Assembly (NCBI RefSeq): GCF_003688995.1
Contig: NZ_PENI01000024.1
Coordinates: 62,001 to 126,000 of the forward strand
DNA length: 64,000 nucleotides
Direction of reading: 5' to 3'
Source of the DNA: Streptomyces shenzhenensis
Lineage (GTDB): Bacteria; Actinomycetota; Actinomycetes; Streptomycetales; Streptomycetaceae
Of the stretch, positions 15,261 to 24,030 are shown piece after piece. Below the pieces are notes generated by a model. It was not told where the DNA came from and did no database searches. It worked only from the letters and a program-made list of their open reading frames with translations. Both the position numbers and the translations under genes were made by a program. Within the stretch, counting starts at the first letter, position 1. Every line of letters starts with the position of its first letter.

Positions 15261-18200
15261 TCAGCCCGGGATCACCACCGTGCGCAGTTCGCCGTCGCCC
15301 AGGTGGAGCATGCCCTTGCCGGGGGCGATCTGGCCGCCCACCAGGCTGCGGGAGAGGCGTACGCCGATGAGGTCGCCGCTGGAGGACTCCTGCGGGGACA
15401 GCAGGATGCCGCGGCGGCCCTTCTTCGCGTCGACCTGCCAGCCCGAGAAGCCGCTGCACACGTCCTCCTCGTCGCCGGCGATGACGAGGGCGAGGCCGCG
15501 TTCGGCGCCGCGGGAGACGATGCGCTTCATATGGGACTCCGCATCGCAGTCCTCCAGGATCTCCCCGTCGTCGACGAGCACGGCGATCGGTTCCTCCAGG
15601 GACGCCGAGTCGATCGCCTCCTCGAACTCGTCCTCGTCGATGTCGTCCCCGGTGAAGACCTTCAACACACCGTCCCTGCCGTCGAGTTGCCGCAGCGGCG
15701 ACTGGCGCGGGGCCGCGACGACCAGACGTATGCCCTGGGCGAGATAGGACTGGGCGAAGTTCATCAGGACCGTGGAGCGGCCGGACTTCGCCGGGCCCGC
15801 GACCACGAACGACGGGACGCCGTCCGCGAGATCGGGGCCGAAGCCGACGATCTCGTCGCCGCCGATGCCCGCCAGCGCCCACAGCCGCGAACGGGCGGCC
15901 TCCGGCTCGCGCATCTCCCACGCGTCCTCGAAGGAGATTCGGCTCGGCAGGCTGTCCACCCGGAACGGCCGGCGCGAGCGTGGCACGCCCGCGTCCCTGA
16001 CCGTCGCCGCCTCGCCGATCGCCGCGATCGCCGCCGCCTGCCCCTGCCCCGTGGTGTCCTGAGCGAGCAGCGCGAACTGCGCCTCCGTACCGGACTCGTT
16101 GCGGAACGCCCGCCCCGGCGGGATCTCCTCGGGCACCTTGCGGGCGGGGATGCCGAGCGTCGAGAAGTCGCTGCGGTCGGCGAGCCGCAGACCGTACTTG
16201 TCCTCGGTGAGCGTCGCGATCCGGCCCACGAGCAGCGTGCGGTCACCGGTCAGCACCAGATGGATGCCGACGCTCGCACCTTCCCGCATCATCGTGGTCA
16301 GCTCGTCGGTCAGCGCACCGTGGTCGATCTCGCCGAGCGTGGGCACCCAGCCCTCCCAGCGGTCGAGGAGCACGACGAGGTGCGGCAGCCGCTGGTCCTC
16401 GGGCGCCGCGGCCCGCTGCTCGCCGATGTCGGCGAAGCCCTTGTCCGCCAACAGATCCTGACGGCGGGAGAGTTCGCCCTTGAGCCGGTTGACGAGACGG
16501 ATGACCCGCTCGGTCTGGTTGCGGCCGACGACCGCGCCGCAGTGCGGCAGCCGGGTCAGCGCGTTGAGGGCGCCGTTGCCGCAGTCGATGCCGTACAGAT
16601 GGACGTCGGCGCAGGAGTGCGTGCGGGCGAGGGAGCCGGCGATGGTGCGCAGCACCTGCGAGCGGCCGCTGCGCGGGGCGCCGCCGATCATCAGATGGCC
16701 GAAGGTGGCGAAGTCCACCACGACCGGGCGGCGCGCCTGGTCGGCGGGCAGGTCCGCCACGCCGTACGGCGCGGGCGGCAGCCGGCCCGGAGCGAGCGCC
16801 GGGACCGGTGTCTCGATCTCGTCCAGCAGCAGCGTCTCGGTGAGCGCGGGCAGCCACGGGCTGTGCTGCGCGGGGATGCCCAGCGCGGTGTTGGCGTCGC
16901 GGACCGCGTCGACCAGCACCTTCAGGTCGGTGATCTCCTCGTCCTCGCGCGCCTCGGCCTTCGGCTTCACCAGCGCGGCCCGGCCCAGGTCCGCCCAGCC
17001 CAGCTCGCCCACCCAGGGCGCGAGGGCGGTCGGGTCCGCGGCACCGGGCCGTCGGCCGCCGACCCGTCCCGACTGGAACGGCACCAGCGACGCGTGCCCG
17101 AGGCGGACGTACGCCCGGCCCGGCGTGTTCTTGGAGATGTGTCCGGCCTCCGGCGAGTCGATGACATCGCTGGACTCGCCGCCGTCCGTCACGCGCAGCG
17201 CGATCCGCAGGTTGGTGTTGGCCCGGATCTCGGGGGAGACCACACCGCTCGGCCGCTGCGTGGCCAGCAGCAGATGGATGCCGAGCGAACGCCCCCGCTG
17301 GGCGATGTTGACCAGGCCGGTCACGAAGTCGGGCAGGTCGCGCACCATCGAGGCGAACTCGTCGATGACGATGAGGAGTCGGGGCACCGGCGCGCGCGAG
17401 GGGTCGCGGCGCACCAGGTCCTGGTAGTCCTCGATGTCCTTGGCGTCGGCGGCGGCCAGGATGTGCTCGCGCCGCTTCAGCTCGGCGCCCAGGGACTCCA
17501 GGGCGCGCTCGACGAGGTGGGCGTCGAGGTCGGTGACCATGCCGACGGTGTGCGGCAGCTTCACACAGTCCTTGAACGCCGAGCCGCCCTTGTAGTCGAC
17601 GAGGACGAACGTCATATTCTCCGGCGTGTTGGCCACGGCCAGCGAGGCGACGATGGTCTGCAGCAGCTCGGACTTGCCGGAACCGGTGGTACCGGCGATC
17701 AGACCGTGCGGGCCGTCCTTGCGCATGTCGATGCCGAACGGACCGTCGTACGACTCGCCGATGACCGCGAGCGTCGACTGCCCGCCCAGCCGCCAGCGGG
17801 CGGTGATCGCGTCCCCGGTCGGCGGCTCCAGTTGCAGCACGTCCAGCAGCCGGCTCGCGCCCGGCAGCGCCGAGTCCTCGGTCTCGCCGCTGATGTCCCG
17901 CAGCGGGGACAGCGAGCGGGCCAGGCGCAGGCACCAGGGGGCGGAGACGAAGTCGGGCCGTACGTCCTTGATGCGCTCCGCGCCCGCCTCCTCGACCCGC
18001 AGCCGCAACTCCGCTGCCTGCTCGGCCGGTTCGGTCTCCTGGCCGCTCGCGGTGTGCCAGGCGTGGAAGGACGGGAAGCCCCCGGGCGCCTGCTGCCGGA
18101 CCGCCGGCTGCGCGGGGTCGTCGTACTCCCGCGCCTTGGGCTCGGCCACGACGAACGCCTGGCACTCGCCGGGCAGGAACCGCTCCTCCGCGTCCAGGCA

Positions 18201-19865
18201 CAGCGCGTACATCGACACCGCGGGACCCTCGCGCAGCAGCCGTACCACGCCCGGCAGCGACCGCAGCCGCCGCGAGCCGTCCCAGACGACCACGATGTCC
18301 GGGTCGGAGAAGTCGGTCCGCTGGCCGCGGTTCTGCTCGGCGGCCTGCTTGCGGGCGTCGAGGATCCGGGTCAGCTCGCCGATGCGGGCGCCCACGGTCT
18401 CGGCGTCGGTGCCGATGAGGACGTTGGCGTCCTGCCCGCCGGTCGGTCTGGCGTGCGGCAGCCAGCGCACCCAGTCCCAGCTGCGCTGCGCGCTGTTCTC
18501 GCTCAGGACGTAGAACTGGACGTCCATCGGGCTGTGCAGCGCGGCGGTCTGGGCGACCGCCCAGCGTCCGAGGGCACGGGCGGAGTCGCCCGGCCCCGCC
18601 ATGCCGATGACGCCGAGGGAACGCAGCGAGAGCGAGACCGGCGCGTCCTCAATGTGCCAGGTGACCTGGCGGCGGTGGTCGTCCTGCTCCGGGTCGTCGA
18701 GCACCACCTCGGAGGGCAGCCGGCCCGTACCGACCCGCACGAGCAGATGGTCCCGGTCGGTGCGCCGCCGCTCCCACAGCCGGGTGCGCGGGCCGGTGCC
18801 GAGGGAGAGGACGGCGGCCGGGTCGGGCACGGCGTGGCGCCGGTCCTGCCGCTCCGCGACCAGCGCGTCCTGTGCGTCCTTCTCGATCCGTTCCTTCTGC
18901 TCCTTGTACTCCTTGACCTGCTTCGCATGGGACTTGCGCCCGTGCTTCTTGTCCATGGAGTAGTTGGCGAACAGCAGGACGGGGCTGAGCGCCGCCATGA
19001 TCAGGTAGTACCAGCGGTGGAAGACGAGCACGGCCACCACCGCGCCGACCAGCGGCGTCAGCGCCATCAGCCAGGGCAGCGGGCGGGCCTCGTAGTCACG
19101 CGGCGGCGACAGCAGCCGGAACTTGGTCTGCCGCTCGGGCGGGCGCAGCCGGGGCGGCCGGTTGTAGTCGAGTCCGATCCCGTCCTCCGACCACTTCAGG
19201 GCCGCGTTGGGCGGGCTGTAACGGCCGAGTTCGAGGAGGGTGTTGCCGACGGCGATCTGCGCGCCGAGCGGCCAGGCGCCGCCGTCGGCCGCGGAGATCT
19301 CCGTCCCGTCGAGGGTGACTGTGCCCTTGGCGTCCTTGGCGTCCTCGGCGTCGTTGCCGTCGTTGTCGTCCGTGCCGGTGTGCACGGCGACTTGGCAGGT
19401 GCCATCGGTTGCAACTGACAAGGTGAGGGCACGGGCGTCGAGTTCGGGATCGTCGACGCGCAGCGCGGCGGCCGGGCCGCTGCCGATGTCGTAGCGGCCG
19501 ACGCCGAGCCGGTGCACATGGCCGGCGGCCGGGCCGCCCACGACCCGCAGTTCGACCAGCCCGGTCGGTTCGCCCGGCAGACAGCCGGCGGGGTCCTGGA
19601 GGCTGACGACGGCGCCCTCGCGCAGCGGCGAACCGACGACGGTGGCGGCGGGATCGACGGCGTACCCGTCCACGTACACGAGGGGCGCACCGCCCGGCGG
19701 GACCGCCTGGTGCTGCCCGATCGGAATGACCTGCGCACCACCGACCCCGACCTGCTTGGCCAGTTCCTGGGCGATGTCCCCGACTCTGGACTCGGGGTCG
19801 GCATCGAGTACGACATCGGCGGAGCCCCCGCCGAACGGGTCGACGACGGTCAGAGTCAGGCGCAC
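15261..19865 (-). CDS. EssC/EccC-type FtsK/SpoIIIE ATPase with N-terminal FHA-like domain (type VII secretion motor)
   Basis: The 1534-aa protein has an N-terminal ubiquitin-like stretch (about 1-95) and an FHA-like domain (about 104-215). A transmembrane pair (264-303) and three FtsK-type ATPase modules follow. ATPase 1 is intact: GTTGSGKSE near residue 723 and Walker B LLIVIDEFA. Modules 2 (GAPRSGRSQ, near 1060) and 3 (GPAKSGRST, near 1355) have Arg in place of the P-loop Lys, as expected for regulatory substrate-binding modules. The FHA, TM pair and FtsK order resembles firmicute EssC/YukBA more than EccCa/EccCb. GTG 19865 follows GGGGAGGA. No EccB, EccD, EccE or mycosin gene is in the window, so other core parts, if needed, are elsewhere. 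Confidence 0.88.
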   Translation of the reverse strand: MRLTLTVVDPFGGGSADVVLDADPESRVGDIAQELAKQVGVGGAQVIPIGQHQAVPPGGAPLVYVDGYAVDPAATVVGSPLREGAVVSLQDPAGCLPGEPTGLVELRVVGGPAAGHVHRLGVGRYDIGSGPAAALRVDDPELDARALTLSVATDGTCQVAVHTGTDDNDGNDAEDAKDAKGTVTLDGTEISAADGGAWPLGAQIAVGNTLLELGRYSPPNAALKWSEDGIGLDYNRPPRLRPPERQTKFRLLSPPRDYEARPLPWLMALTPLVGAVVAVLVFHRWYYLIMAALSPVLLFANYSMDKKHGRKSHAKQVKEYKEQKERIEKDAQDALVAERQDRRHAVPDPAAVLSLGTGPRTRLWERRRTDRDHLLVRVGTGRLPSEVVLDDPEQDDHRRQVTWHIEDAPVSLSLRSLGVIGMAGPGDSARALGRWAVAQTAALHSPMDVQFYVLSENSAQRSWDWVRWLPHARPTGGQDANVLIGTDAETVGARIGELTRILDARKQAAEQNRGQRTDFSDPDIVVVWDGSRRLRSLPGVVRLLREGPAVSMYALCLDAEERFLPGECQAFVVAEPKAREYDDPAQPAVRQQAPGGFPSFHAWHTASGQETEPAEQAAELRLRVEEAGAERIKDVRPDFVSAPWCLRLARSLSPLRDISGETEDSALPGASRLLDVLQLEPPTGDAITARWRLGGQSTLAVIGESYDGPFGIDMRKDGPHGLIAGTTGSGKSELLQTIVASLAVANTPENMTFVLVDYKGGSAFKDCVKLPHTVGMVTDLDAHLVERALESLGAELKRREHILAAADAKDIEDYQDLVRRDPSRAPVPRLLIVIDEFASMVRDLPDFVTGLVNIAQRGRSLGIHLLLATQRPSGVVSPEIRANTNLRIALRVTDGGESSDVIDSPEAGHISKNTPGRAYVRLGHASLVPFQSGRVGGRRPGAADPTALAPWVGELGWADLGRAALVKPKAEAREDEEITDLKVLVDAVRDANTALGIPAQHSPWLPALTETLLLDEIETPVPALAPGRLPPAPYGVADLPADQARRPVVVDFATFGHLMIGGAPRSGRSQVLRTIAGSLARTHSCADVHLYGIDCGNGALNALTRLPHCGAVVGRNQTERVIRLVNRLKGELSRRQDLLADKGFADIGEQRAAAPEDQRLPHLVVLLDRWEGWVPTLGEIDHGALTDELTTMMREGASVGIHLVLTGDRTLLVGRIATLTEDKYGLRLADRSDFSTLGIPARKVPEEIPPGRAFRNESGTEAQFALLAQDTTGQGQAAAIAAIGEAATVRDAGVPRSRRPFRVDSLPSRISFEDAWEMREPEAARSRLWALAGIGGDEIVGFGPDLADGVPSFVVAGPAKSGRSTVLMNFAQSYLAQGIRLVVAAPRQSPLRQLDGRDGVLKVFTGDDIDEDEFEEAIDSASLEEPIAVLVDDGEILEDCDAESHMKRIVSRGAERGLALVIAGDEEDVCSGFSGWQVDAKKGRRGILLSPQESSSGDLIGVRLSRSLVGGQIAPGKGMLHLGDGELRTVVIPG
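19325..19369 (-). repeat. 9-bp minisatellite inside the type VII ATPase gene
   Basis: Five head-to-tail 9-bp units on the plus strand: ccttggcgt (19325 and 19334), cctcggcgt (19343), cgttgccgt (19352), cgttgtcgt (19361). On the coding strand they encode the acidic run DDNDGNDAEDAKDAKG (about 166-181), inside the FHA-like domain. Unit length is a multiple of three, so copy changes keep the frame. Confidence 0.8.
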
Positions 19866-20201
19866 GCTTGTCCTCCCCAAGCCCCCGTGACCGCTCCCTC
19901 CCGCAGGTCACAGTGGAAGCGACGATATCCGTTCGGTGCCGGGGCGGGGCAATGGGGAGGCGGGGGTACCGGCGCTTCCGCGTGCTCTTTCCGATGGCAA
20001 CGCGCTGTGCACGAGCTCACGACGTCCCGTTCACCGATCCTGTGCGGGATTCGGGGATGTGGCACGTCAGTTCACCCCCGTAAGCTGCTGCCCGCAGGAG
20101 CGGACGATCACCCGGCTGGAACCACGCGGCCCGGCCGTCTCGTCCGCTCACAGGGAGCCACGGGGGTTGGCCCTGCGGCATGGGTGAAGAGGAGCGGTCT
20201 C
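19866..20201. other. Divergent promoter region between type VII ATPase and WXG100-like genes
   Basis: No gene is seen in these 336 bp. Possible -10 elements are TATCGT on the minus strand (19927-19922) for the ATPase gene and TAAGCT on the plus strand (20081-20086) for the Esx-like gene. Matching -35 elements are weak. The stretch 19931-19970 is very G-rich. Confidence 0.35.
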
Positions 20202-20504
20202 ATGGCCAAGGACCTTGATGTCACATACCAGGACATGCGCGATGCAGCCAAGCATGTCGTGAAGGAGAAGGAAAAGCTCCAGGAGAAGCTCGACGGCCTG
20301 CGCAAGTACATCGCCAACCTGGTCGAGTCCGGCTACGTCACCAAGAGCTCCTCGAAGGCGTTCGACGAGAACTTCGAGGAGTTCACCCGCGGTACCAAGG
20401 ACACGCTCGACGGTCTGGACGGCATGGGTGACTATCTGACCAACGCGGCCGACAAGTTCGAGCAGATCGACGAGGAACTGGCAAAGGCGGCCAAGAGCCG
20501 GTGA
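20202..20504 (+). CDS. WXG100-family (Esx-like) type VII substrate
   Basis: This 100-aa, all-helical, highly charged protein is predicted to be a helical hairpin (helix 1 about 8-45, helix 2 about 52-98). The usual turn motif W-x-G is replaced by ESGYVTKSS, followed by the standard KAFDENFEEF. The C-terminus has F-E-Q-I-D (FxxxD), a variant of the YxxxD type VII export signal, then EELAKAAKSR. ATG 20202 follows GAGGAG. It is the only rightward gene of the type VII locus and is divergent from the ATPase gene. It may be the core Esx protein for this system. Role is inferred from size, fold and neighbour. Confidence 0.8.
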   Translation: MAKDLDVTYQDMRDAAKHVVKEKEKLQEKLDGLRKYIANLVESGYVTKSSSKAFDENFEEFTRGTKDTLDGLDGMGDYLTNAADKFEQIDEELAKAAKSR

Positions 20505-20526
20505 CCGCCGGCTGACGGGGTGCGGT

Positions 20527-20552
20527 GCCGTGCGGACACGACACCGCACGGC
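20527..20552. terminator. Bidirectional terminator between convergent type VII genes
   Basis: GCCGTGCGG (20527-20535), loop ACACGACA, CCGCACGGC (20544-20552): a perfect 9-bp stem between the rightward Esx-like gene and the leftward cargo module. Confidence 0.85.
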
Positions 20553-20598
20553 CCACCCGGCCTGCCGGGGCTGTGGCCGAGGCGTACGAGGACATCGA

Positions 20599-21333
20599 TC
20601 ACTCAGCCGACACAGTGGGCGAGCCGTCGTCGGTCGGATCGATGAATGACACCGTCTGGAGAATGCTGGACATCAGGCGGTAGATCTCGGACCACTGCTC
20701 CATGGACGCCGTGTAGAGAGTGAAGATCGCGGTGAACGGTCCTGTGGGAAAGGGCACATGGACCTGGATCTGTCCGGTGAGGAGCTTCGTCTCCTCACCG
20801 CTCGCCGTCGCCTCTGGACTGATCCGGTACTCGCGCAGGCTGATGCAGGACACAGCCGGTCCGCACGGCAGATCGAGCCAGATGGCGTCGTTGTACGGAT
20901 CACTGGACAGTGCCGCGAGGACGCCCTGAGCCACGACGTCGGTGTCGCCGTCCTCTTGGTCGGTTGCCACGGTGGCCACGGTGAAAGCGCACTGGGCCAC
21001 ACCGTCGGCCGGCTCGTGTCGGACGACCGATTCTTCGGACGTGGCTCCTTCCTCCACCGTGGAGAACAGGCCCATCGCGGCATAGGAGACACCGGTGTCC
21101 GCCATGAGTTCGGCTATCGCCGCATAGTAGGGGGCGGCGGGCTCCCAGACGGTCTCGTCGCTTCGGGAATACAGTTCTCGCACGAACGAGCGGGCACGTT
21201 CGGCGCGTTCTTCCGCAGTGGCGGCCACAGGCAGTGCGAAGAAGCCCTCAGGGACGAGGAACCAGACCGGGGGAAGCCCGCCGTCGGCAGAACTGACGTA
21301 CAGATCGTTCGCGGAGTGGGTGGCAGGGCTCAT
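20599..21333 (-). CDS. Unknown protein, P-x-x-[FW]-F family member 1 (type VII locus)
   Basis: The 244-aa soluble protein has no signal peptide or membrane segment. N-terminal PPVWFLVPEGFFALPV is followed by a helix (EERAERARSFVRELY), a central beta-rich part, and C-terminal QIQVHVPFPTGPFTAIFTLYT then EQWSEIYRLMSSILQTVSF. The same plan occurs in the proteins at 26467-27135 and 25922-26470. It is the last gene of cargo module 1, 40 bp after the PH-like gene. I do not recognise a named family. Location suggests an export chaperone or an immunity/accessory factor, but that is speculation. Base composition is lower in GC than the flanks. Confidence 0.7.
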   Translation of the reverse strand: MSPATHSANDLYVSSADGGLPPVWFLVPEGFFALPVAATAEERAERARSFVRELYSRSDETVWEPAAPYYAAIAELMADTGVSYAAMGLFSTVEEGATSEESVVRHEPADGVAQCAFTVATVATDQEDGDTDVVAQGVLAALSSDPYNDAIWLDLPCGPAVSCISLREYRISPEATASGEETKLLTGQIQVHVPFPTGPFTAIFTLYTASMEQWSEIYRLMSSILQTVSFIDPTDDGSPTVSAE

Positions 21334-21373
21334 CTGAAGTGGTCGGCCGTTCTGATCGGGAGCGGGGAGAGCG

Positions 21374-22288
21374 TCAACTCGGGAAGTCTTCCTGGTGGTA
21401 CTCCGTGAGTGGGAGTTCGGTGCCCTGCGCGTCCATGACCGTGCTCAACTCGGAATCACCGAAGAACGCATGGATGGTGCTCGGCGCCACGACGTGGACT
21501 CTGAAGCAGCCGCACGCGTTCTGTGACACCAGAGGAGCCTGAGAATCCGGCGGCTGGGCGGCGGCGAAGCGCTCTACGGTGTTCCGCTGCGCGGGAGTGA
21601 GCGTGTCGAGCGGAATGAACTGCACGTCCTTGTCGAGATGCCGAATGAGCCTTATCCGTTTGATGCTGCTGAGCCGGCACCAGGAACCGTCGGCGAATAC
21701 GATCTTTACGTCCTGTCCGTCCCTGAAGTCCCGTGGGACGACCTCGGTGATCGTGGAACGCGGAATCTCCCAGAGGAGTTCGTCGTCGATCAGCCGGTCG
21801 TTGTGCTTGACGTAGGGGAACCCCACGATCACCAGTCGGCGATCAGTGATGACGGCGTGGGTGCGATAGCGCTTGGCCGAGGAACGACCCGGGTCGAGTT
21901 GCCAGGGCAGAGTGCGGGCGACGGTAGCGGGAGCCGCCCACATCACGGGGAAGTCCTCCACCTCGTCACCCCGGTCGTCGGACGTGTCCGACCCCTCTTC
22001 GGAAGGGCCTCCCGGGGTACTTCCCCCCTGCGAGGTGAGAACGCCCATGATGGCCACGCCCACGGCCATGGCGGCGCCCTTGAATGTGTTCCGGGCGACC
22101 GTGTCCCCCGTGGAACGGGCTGTGTAGACCGGTCCTTCGGGCCAGCCCGCGAGTTCGTGCTGAATGTCGTTGCGCTCGGTGTCACGGAACCACCGCATAC
22201 CCCTGACCCGCATGGCGGCGCCGGTGGCGAACGTGAGGGGAACACGGGCGAGCAGAACTTCTCCGGGGCCGGGTTGCCAGACACTCAT
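21374..22288 (-). CDS. Unknown protein with PH-like domain (type VII locus)
   Basis: The 304-aa product starts MSVWQPGPGEVLLARVPLTF. It has a short hydrophobic, Gly-rich patch (about 70-90, FKGAAMAVGVAIMGVLTSQGG), an acidic linker, and then a segment like bacterial PH domains: THAVITDRRLVIVG, ELLWEIPRSTITEV, VKIVFADGSWCRL. Such domains bind lipid or protein partners at the membrane. ATG 22288 follows AGGAGG. It lies 38 bp downstream of the large T7SS-signal protein in the same operon. Exact function is unknown. Confidence 0.65.
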   Translation of the reverse strand: MSVWQPGPGEVLLARVPLTFATGAAMRVRGMRWFRDTERNDIQHELAGWPEGPVYTARSTGDTVARNTFKGAAMAVGVAIMGVLTSQGGSTPGGPSEEGSDTSDDRGDEVEDFPVMWAAPATVARTLPWQLDPGRSSAKRYRTHAVITDRRLVIVGFPYVKHNDRLIDDELLWEIPRSTITEVVPRDFRDGQDVKIVFADGSWCRLSSIKRIRLIRHLDKDVQFIPLDTLTPAQRNTVERFAAAQPPDSQAPLVSQNACGCFRVHVVAPSTIHAFFGDSELSTVMDAQGTELPLTEYHQEDFPS

Positions 22289-22326
22289 CTCGATGTGAAT
22301 CCTCCTGAACGGCGTATCGGAGCCGA

Positions 22327-23544
22327 CTAGTCTCCCGACACGTGACCGTAGATCTTGGGAGCGATCTTGAGACCGGCGTCGAGTGCGATACCGGCTCCGA
22401 ACGGGTTGATGTTCACGCCCGGAATGAGATTCGCTCCCTTGGTGCCGATGAACTGCCCCTGGTGATAGCCGGCCACGGCGAGACCGCCCATCCGTGACAT
22501 GAGTCCACTGGTTCCGTGGGTCACCTGGTAGACGTCGTCCGACATGCCGCCGAGCCTCACGATGCCGGCTTTGCCGAGCCCTCCCGTCAGATTCGAGGAT
22601 TCTTTACCGAAAGACATCAGGATTCGTGAGCTTCCGATTCTCGTGGACGTGAATCCCTTGCCGAGCCTGCCGGCCGTGGTCGTCGCCTTGGCCGCGCCGA
22701 TCACCTTGACGCCCTTGCTGAACAATCCGATTCCTGGCAGCAGTCCTACGGCGTCTAGTCCGACGTGCATCCAACTCACGTCTGCACCCGCCGCTTTGGC
22801 GACGCCGTGTGCGGCCAGGGCAAGACCGCTGCCGATGAGCGCGGCCGTGCCGAAGATGGCCGCGAGAGGTGGGAACGGGAGCGTGACGATGGCCAGCATG
22901 CCCAGTACAGCTGTGACATCGCTGAGTACGTCACCCACCATCTTGATGAGATCGGCGTGGTCCTTGAGCCAGTCGCCGGTTGCGTCCCAGGCGTCCGCTA
23001 TGCCCTTGCCCAGCTTCTCCCAGAAACCGGGCTCGTCGGGGGCGATGTCCGCGGCCTTGTCCAGCTCCTTGCCGATCTTGCCGGCGGCCAGCCTGTAACG
23101 CTCCTCAAGGTCATGGACCTTGTTGATGACCTCGTTGACGGCGCTGGAGGCCTCGCCGAGTTCCTCGCTGCCCTCGCTCCCGGCCTCCGCCTTGGCTTTG
23201 TCCTGGGCGCTGAGCTTCTCCCCGGCCAGCTTCTCCAGCAGATCCGCCTCGTCCTGGAAGTCCTGGAGCTCACCTGCCCACCGGTGCAGGGCACGCGAGG
23301 CCTTGTCGAAGGACTCGTGGCTCTTGCGGATGAGCGGAGTGACGTCCTGCCCGATGTACTCCGTGAAGGCGATCGCGGTCTTGCCCTTCCAGGCGCCGCA
23401 CTCGATCCGCTCCAGCTCGCGCACGGCCGTGCCCAGTTCGCTCGCCAGACCGCCGAGCCGCTTGGCGAGTTCCCGGGTGTCCGTCACGTCCCCCGGGGTG
23501 GGGTCCCACCCTATGCGCGGGAAGGCCGGCCGCTTTACGGTCAC
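22327..23544 (-). CDS. Putative type VII-secreted protein with WXG-type N-terminal domain and hydrophobic core (module 1)
   Basis: This 405-aa protein begins with GWDPTPGDVTDTRELAKRL and AWKGKTAIAF, which fits the Streptomyces T7SS-signal helical domain (W-x-G in WKG). A long coiled-coil region runs to about residue 190. A hydrophobic stretch follows (VLGMLAIVTLPFPPLAAIFGTAALIGSGLALAAHG, about 212-246), then the motif DAVGLLPGIGLFSKG. The C-terminal 120 residues are Gly-rich (GKGFTSTRIGSSRI, GVNINPFGAGIALDAG) and show no known toxin motif. GTG 23544 starts 1 nt after the Esx-like gene's stop. It shares architecture with the 400-aa protein of module 2. A pore-forming or membrane-inserting effector is one possibility. 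Confidence 0.7.
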   Translation of the reverse strand: MTVKRPAFPRIGWDPTPGDVTDTRELAKRLGGLASELGTAVRELERIECGAWKGKTAIAFTEYIGQDVTPLIRKSHESFDKASRALHRWAGELQDFQDEADLLEKLAGEKLSAQDKAKAEAGSEGSEELGEASSAVNEVINKVHDLEERYRLAAGKIGKELDKAADIAPDEPGFWEKLGKGIADAWDATGDWLKDHADLIKMVGDVLSDVTAVLGMLAIVTLPFPPLAAIFGTAALIGSGLALAAHGVAKAAGADVSWMHVGLDAVGLLPGIGLFSKGVKVIGAAKATTTAGRLGKGFTSTRIGSSRILMSFGKESSNLTGGLGKAGIVRLGGMSDDVYQVTHGTSGLMSRMGGLAVAGYHQGQFIGTKGANLIPGVNINPFGAGIALDAGLKIAPKIYGHVSGD

Positions 23545-23545
23545 G

Positions 23546-23845
23546 TCACTTGCCCTTCTTCTTCACCTTGAGCGATTCGGCAAGCTCCTGGTCGAGTCCG
23601 TCGAATGTATCGCCGATGGTGTTGATCATCTTCACCGCACCGTGCGTGTGCTTGCCGAGCTGCTTGATGCCGTAGCCCCAGTCGTCGGCGAAGTCCTTGA
23701 CGTCCTCGATGAGTTTGCTCTCGCCGACGGCGGAGGCGTCGGCGCTGCGCAGGCTGCGACGGGCGTCCTCCATCCGGTCGCTGATGGAGGAGAAGGTCTT
23801 CTTCAGATGCTCGAAGACGGTGTCCTCGAGACGCAGGTCACTCAT
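23546..23845 (-). CDS. Esx-like small helical protein (module 1)
   Basis: This 99-aa protein has two long helices with a W-containing turn, DVKDFADDWGYGIKQLGK (WGYG in place of WxG). Its C-terminal signal is F-D-G-L-D (FxxxD), then QELAESLKVKKKGK with a basic tail. It is immediately upstream of, and nearly touching, the 405-aa T7SS-signal protein, an arrangement usual for Esx or Lap-type partners that form a heterodimer with a large substrate. Its C-terminal layout is shared with the module 2 counterpart at 28491-28796. Confidence 0.75.
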   Translation of the reverse strand: MSDLRLEDTVFEHLKKTFSSISDRMEDARRSLRSADASAVGESKLIEDVKDFADDWGYGIKQLGKHTHGAVKMINTIGDTFDGLDQELAESLKVKKKGK

Positions 23846-23994
23846 GTCGCATTCCGGTCTCCGTCACAGCCGCACAGGGGGATTCCCGTGCGGCAGGTGC
23901 TGGTCGAGAGTCCCGACGGTATCCATGGGTTCCGTGATTTCGCCAGGGCGAACTGCTCCTGTGAAGAGACCTCGACGGTCCGTCCGTTCCGCTG

Positions 23995-24018
23995 CCCGGC
24001 GGGTAGGGGCCCGCCGGG
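23995..24018 (-). terminator. Terminator after secreted-protein gene
   Basis: CCCGGCGGG (23995-24003), 6-nt loop, CCCGCCGGG (24010-24018): a perfect 9-bp stem just beyond the stop at 24031. It separates the lipoprotein/secreted pair from the Esx-like cargo genes of module 1. Confidence 0.75.
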
Positions 24019-24030
24019 TCGGTGGGGGTG

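Noticed and set aside
15303..19418. A 1371-codon open frame on the plus strand opposite the type VII ATPase gene
   Set aside because: It is the high-GC antisense shadow of the ATPase gene; translation is Arg/Gly/Ala-rich without domains, while the minus strand has clear FtsK motifs.
22327..23544. Phage tape-measure or tail protein
   Set aside because: Long helices and a hydrophobic centre could suggest it, but there are no phage genes nearby, and the WXG turn and Esx-like neighbour fit type VII cargo better.
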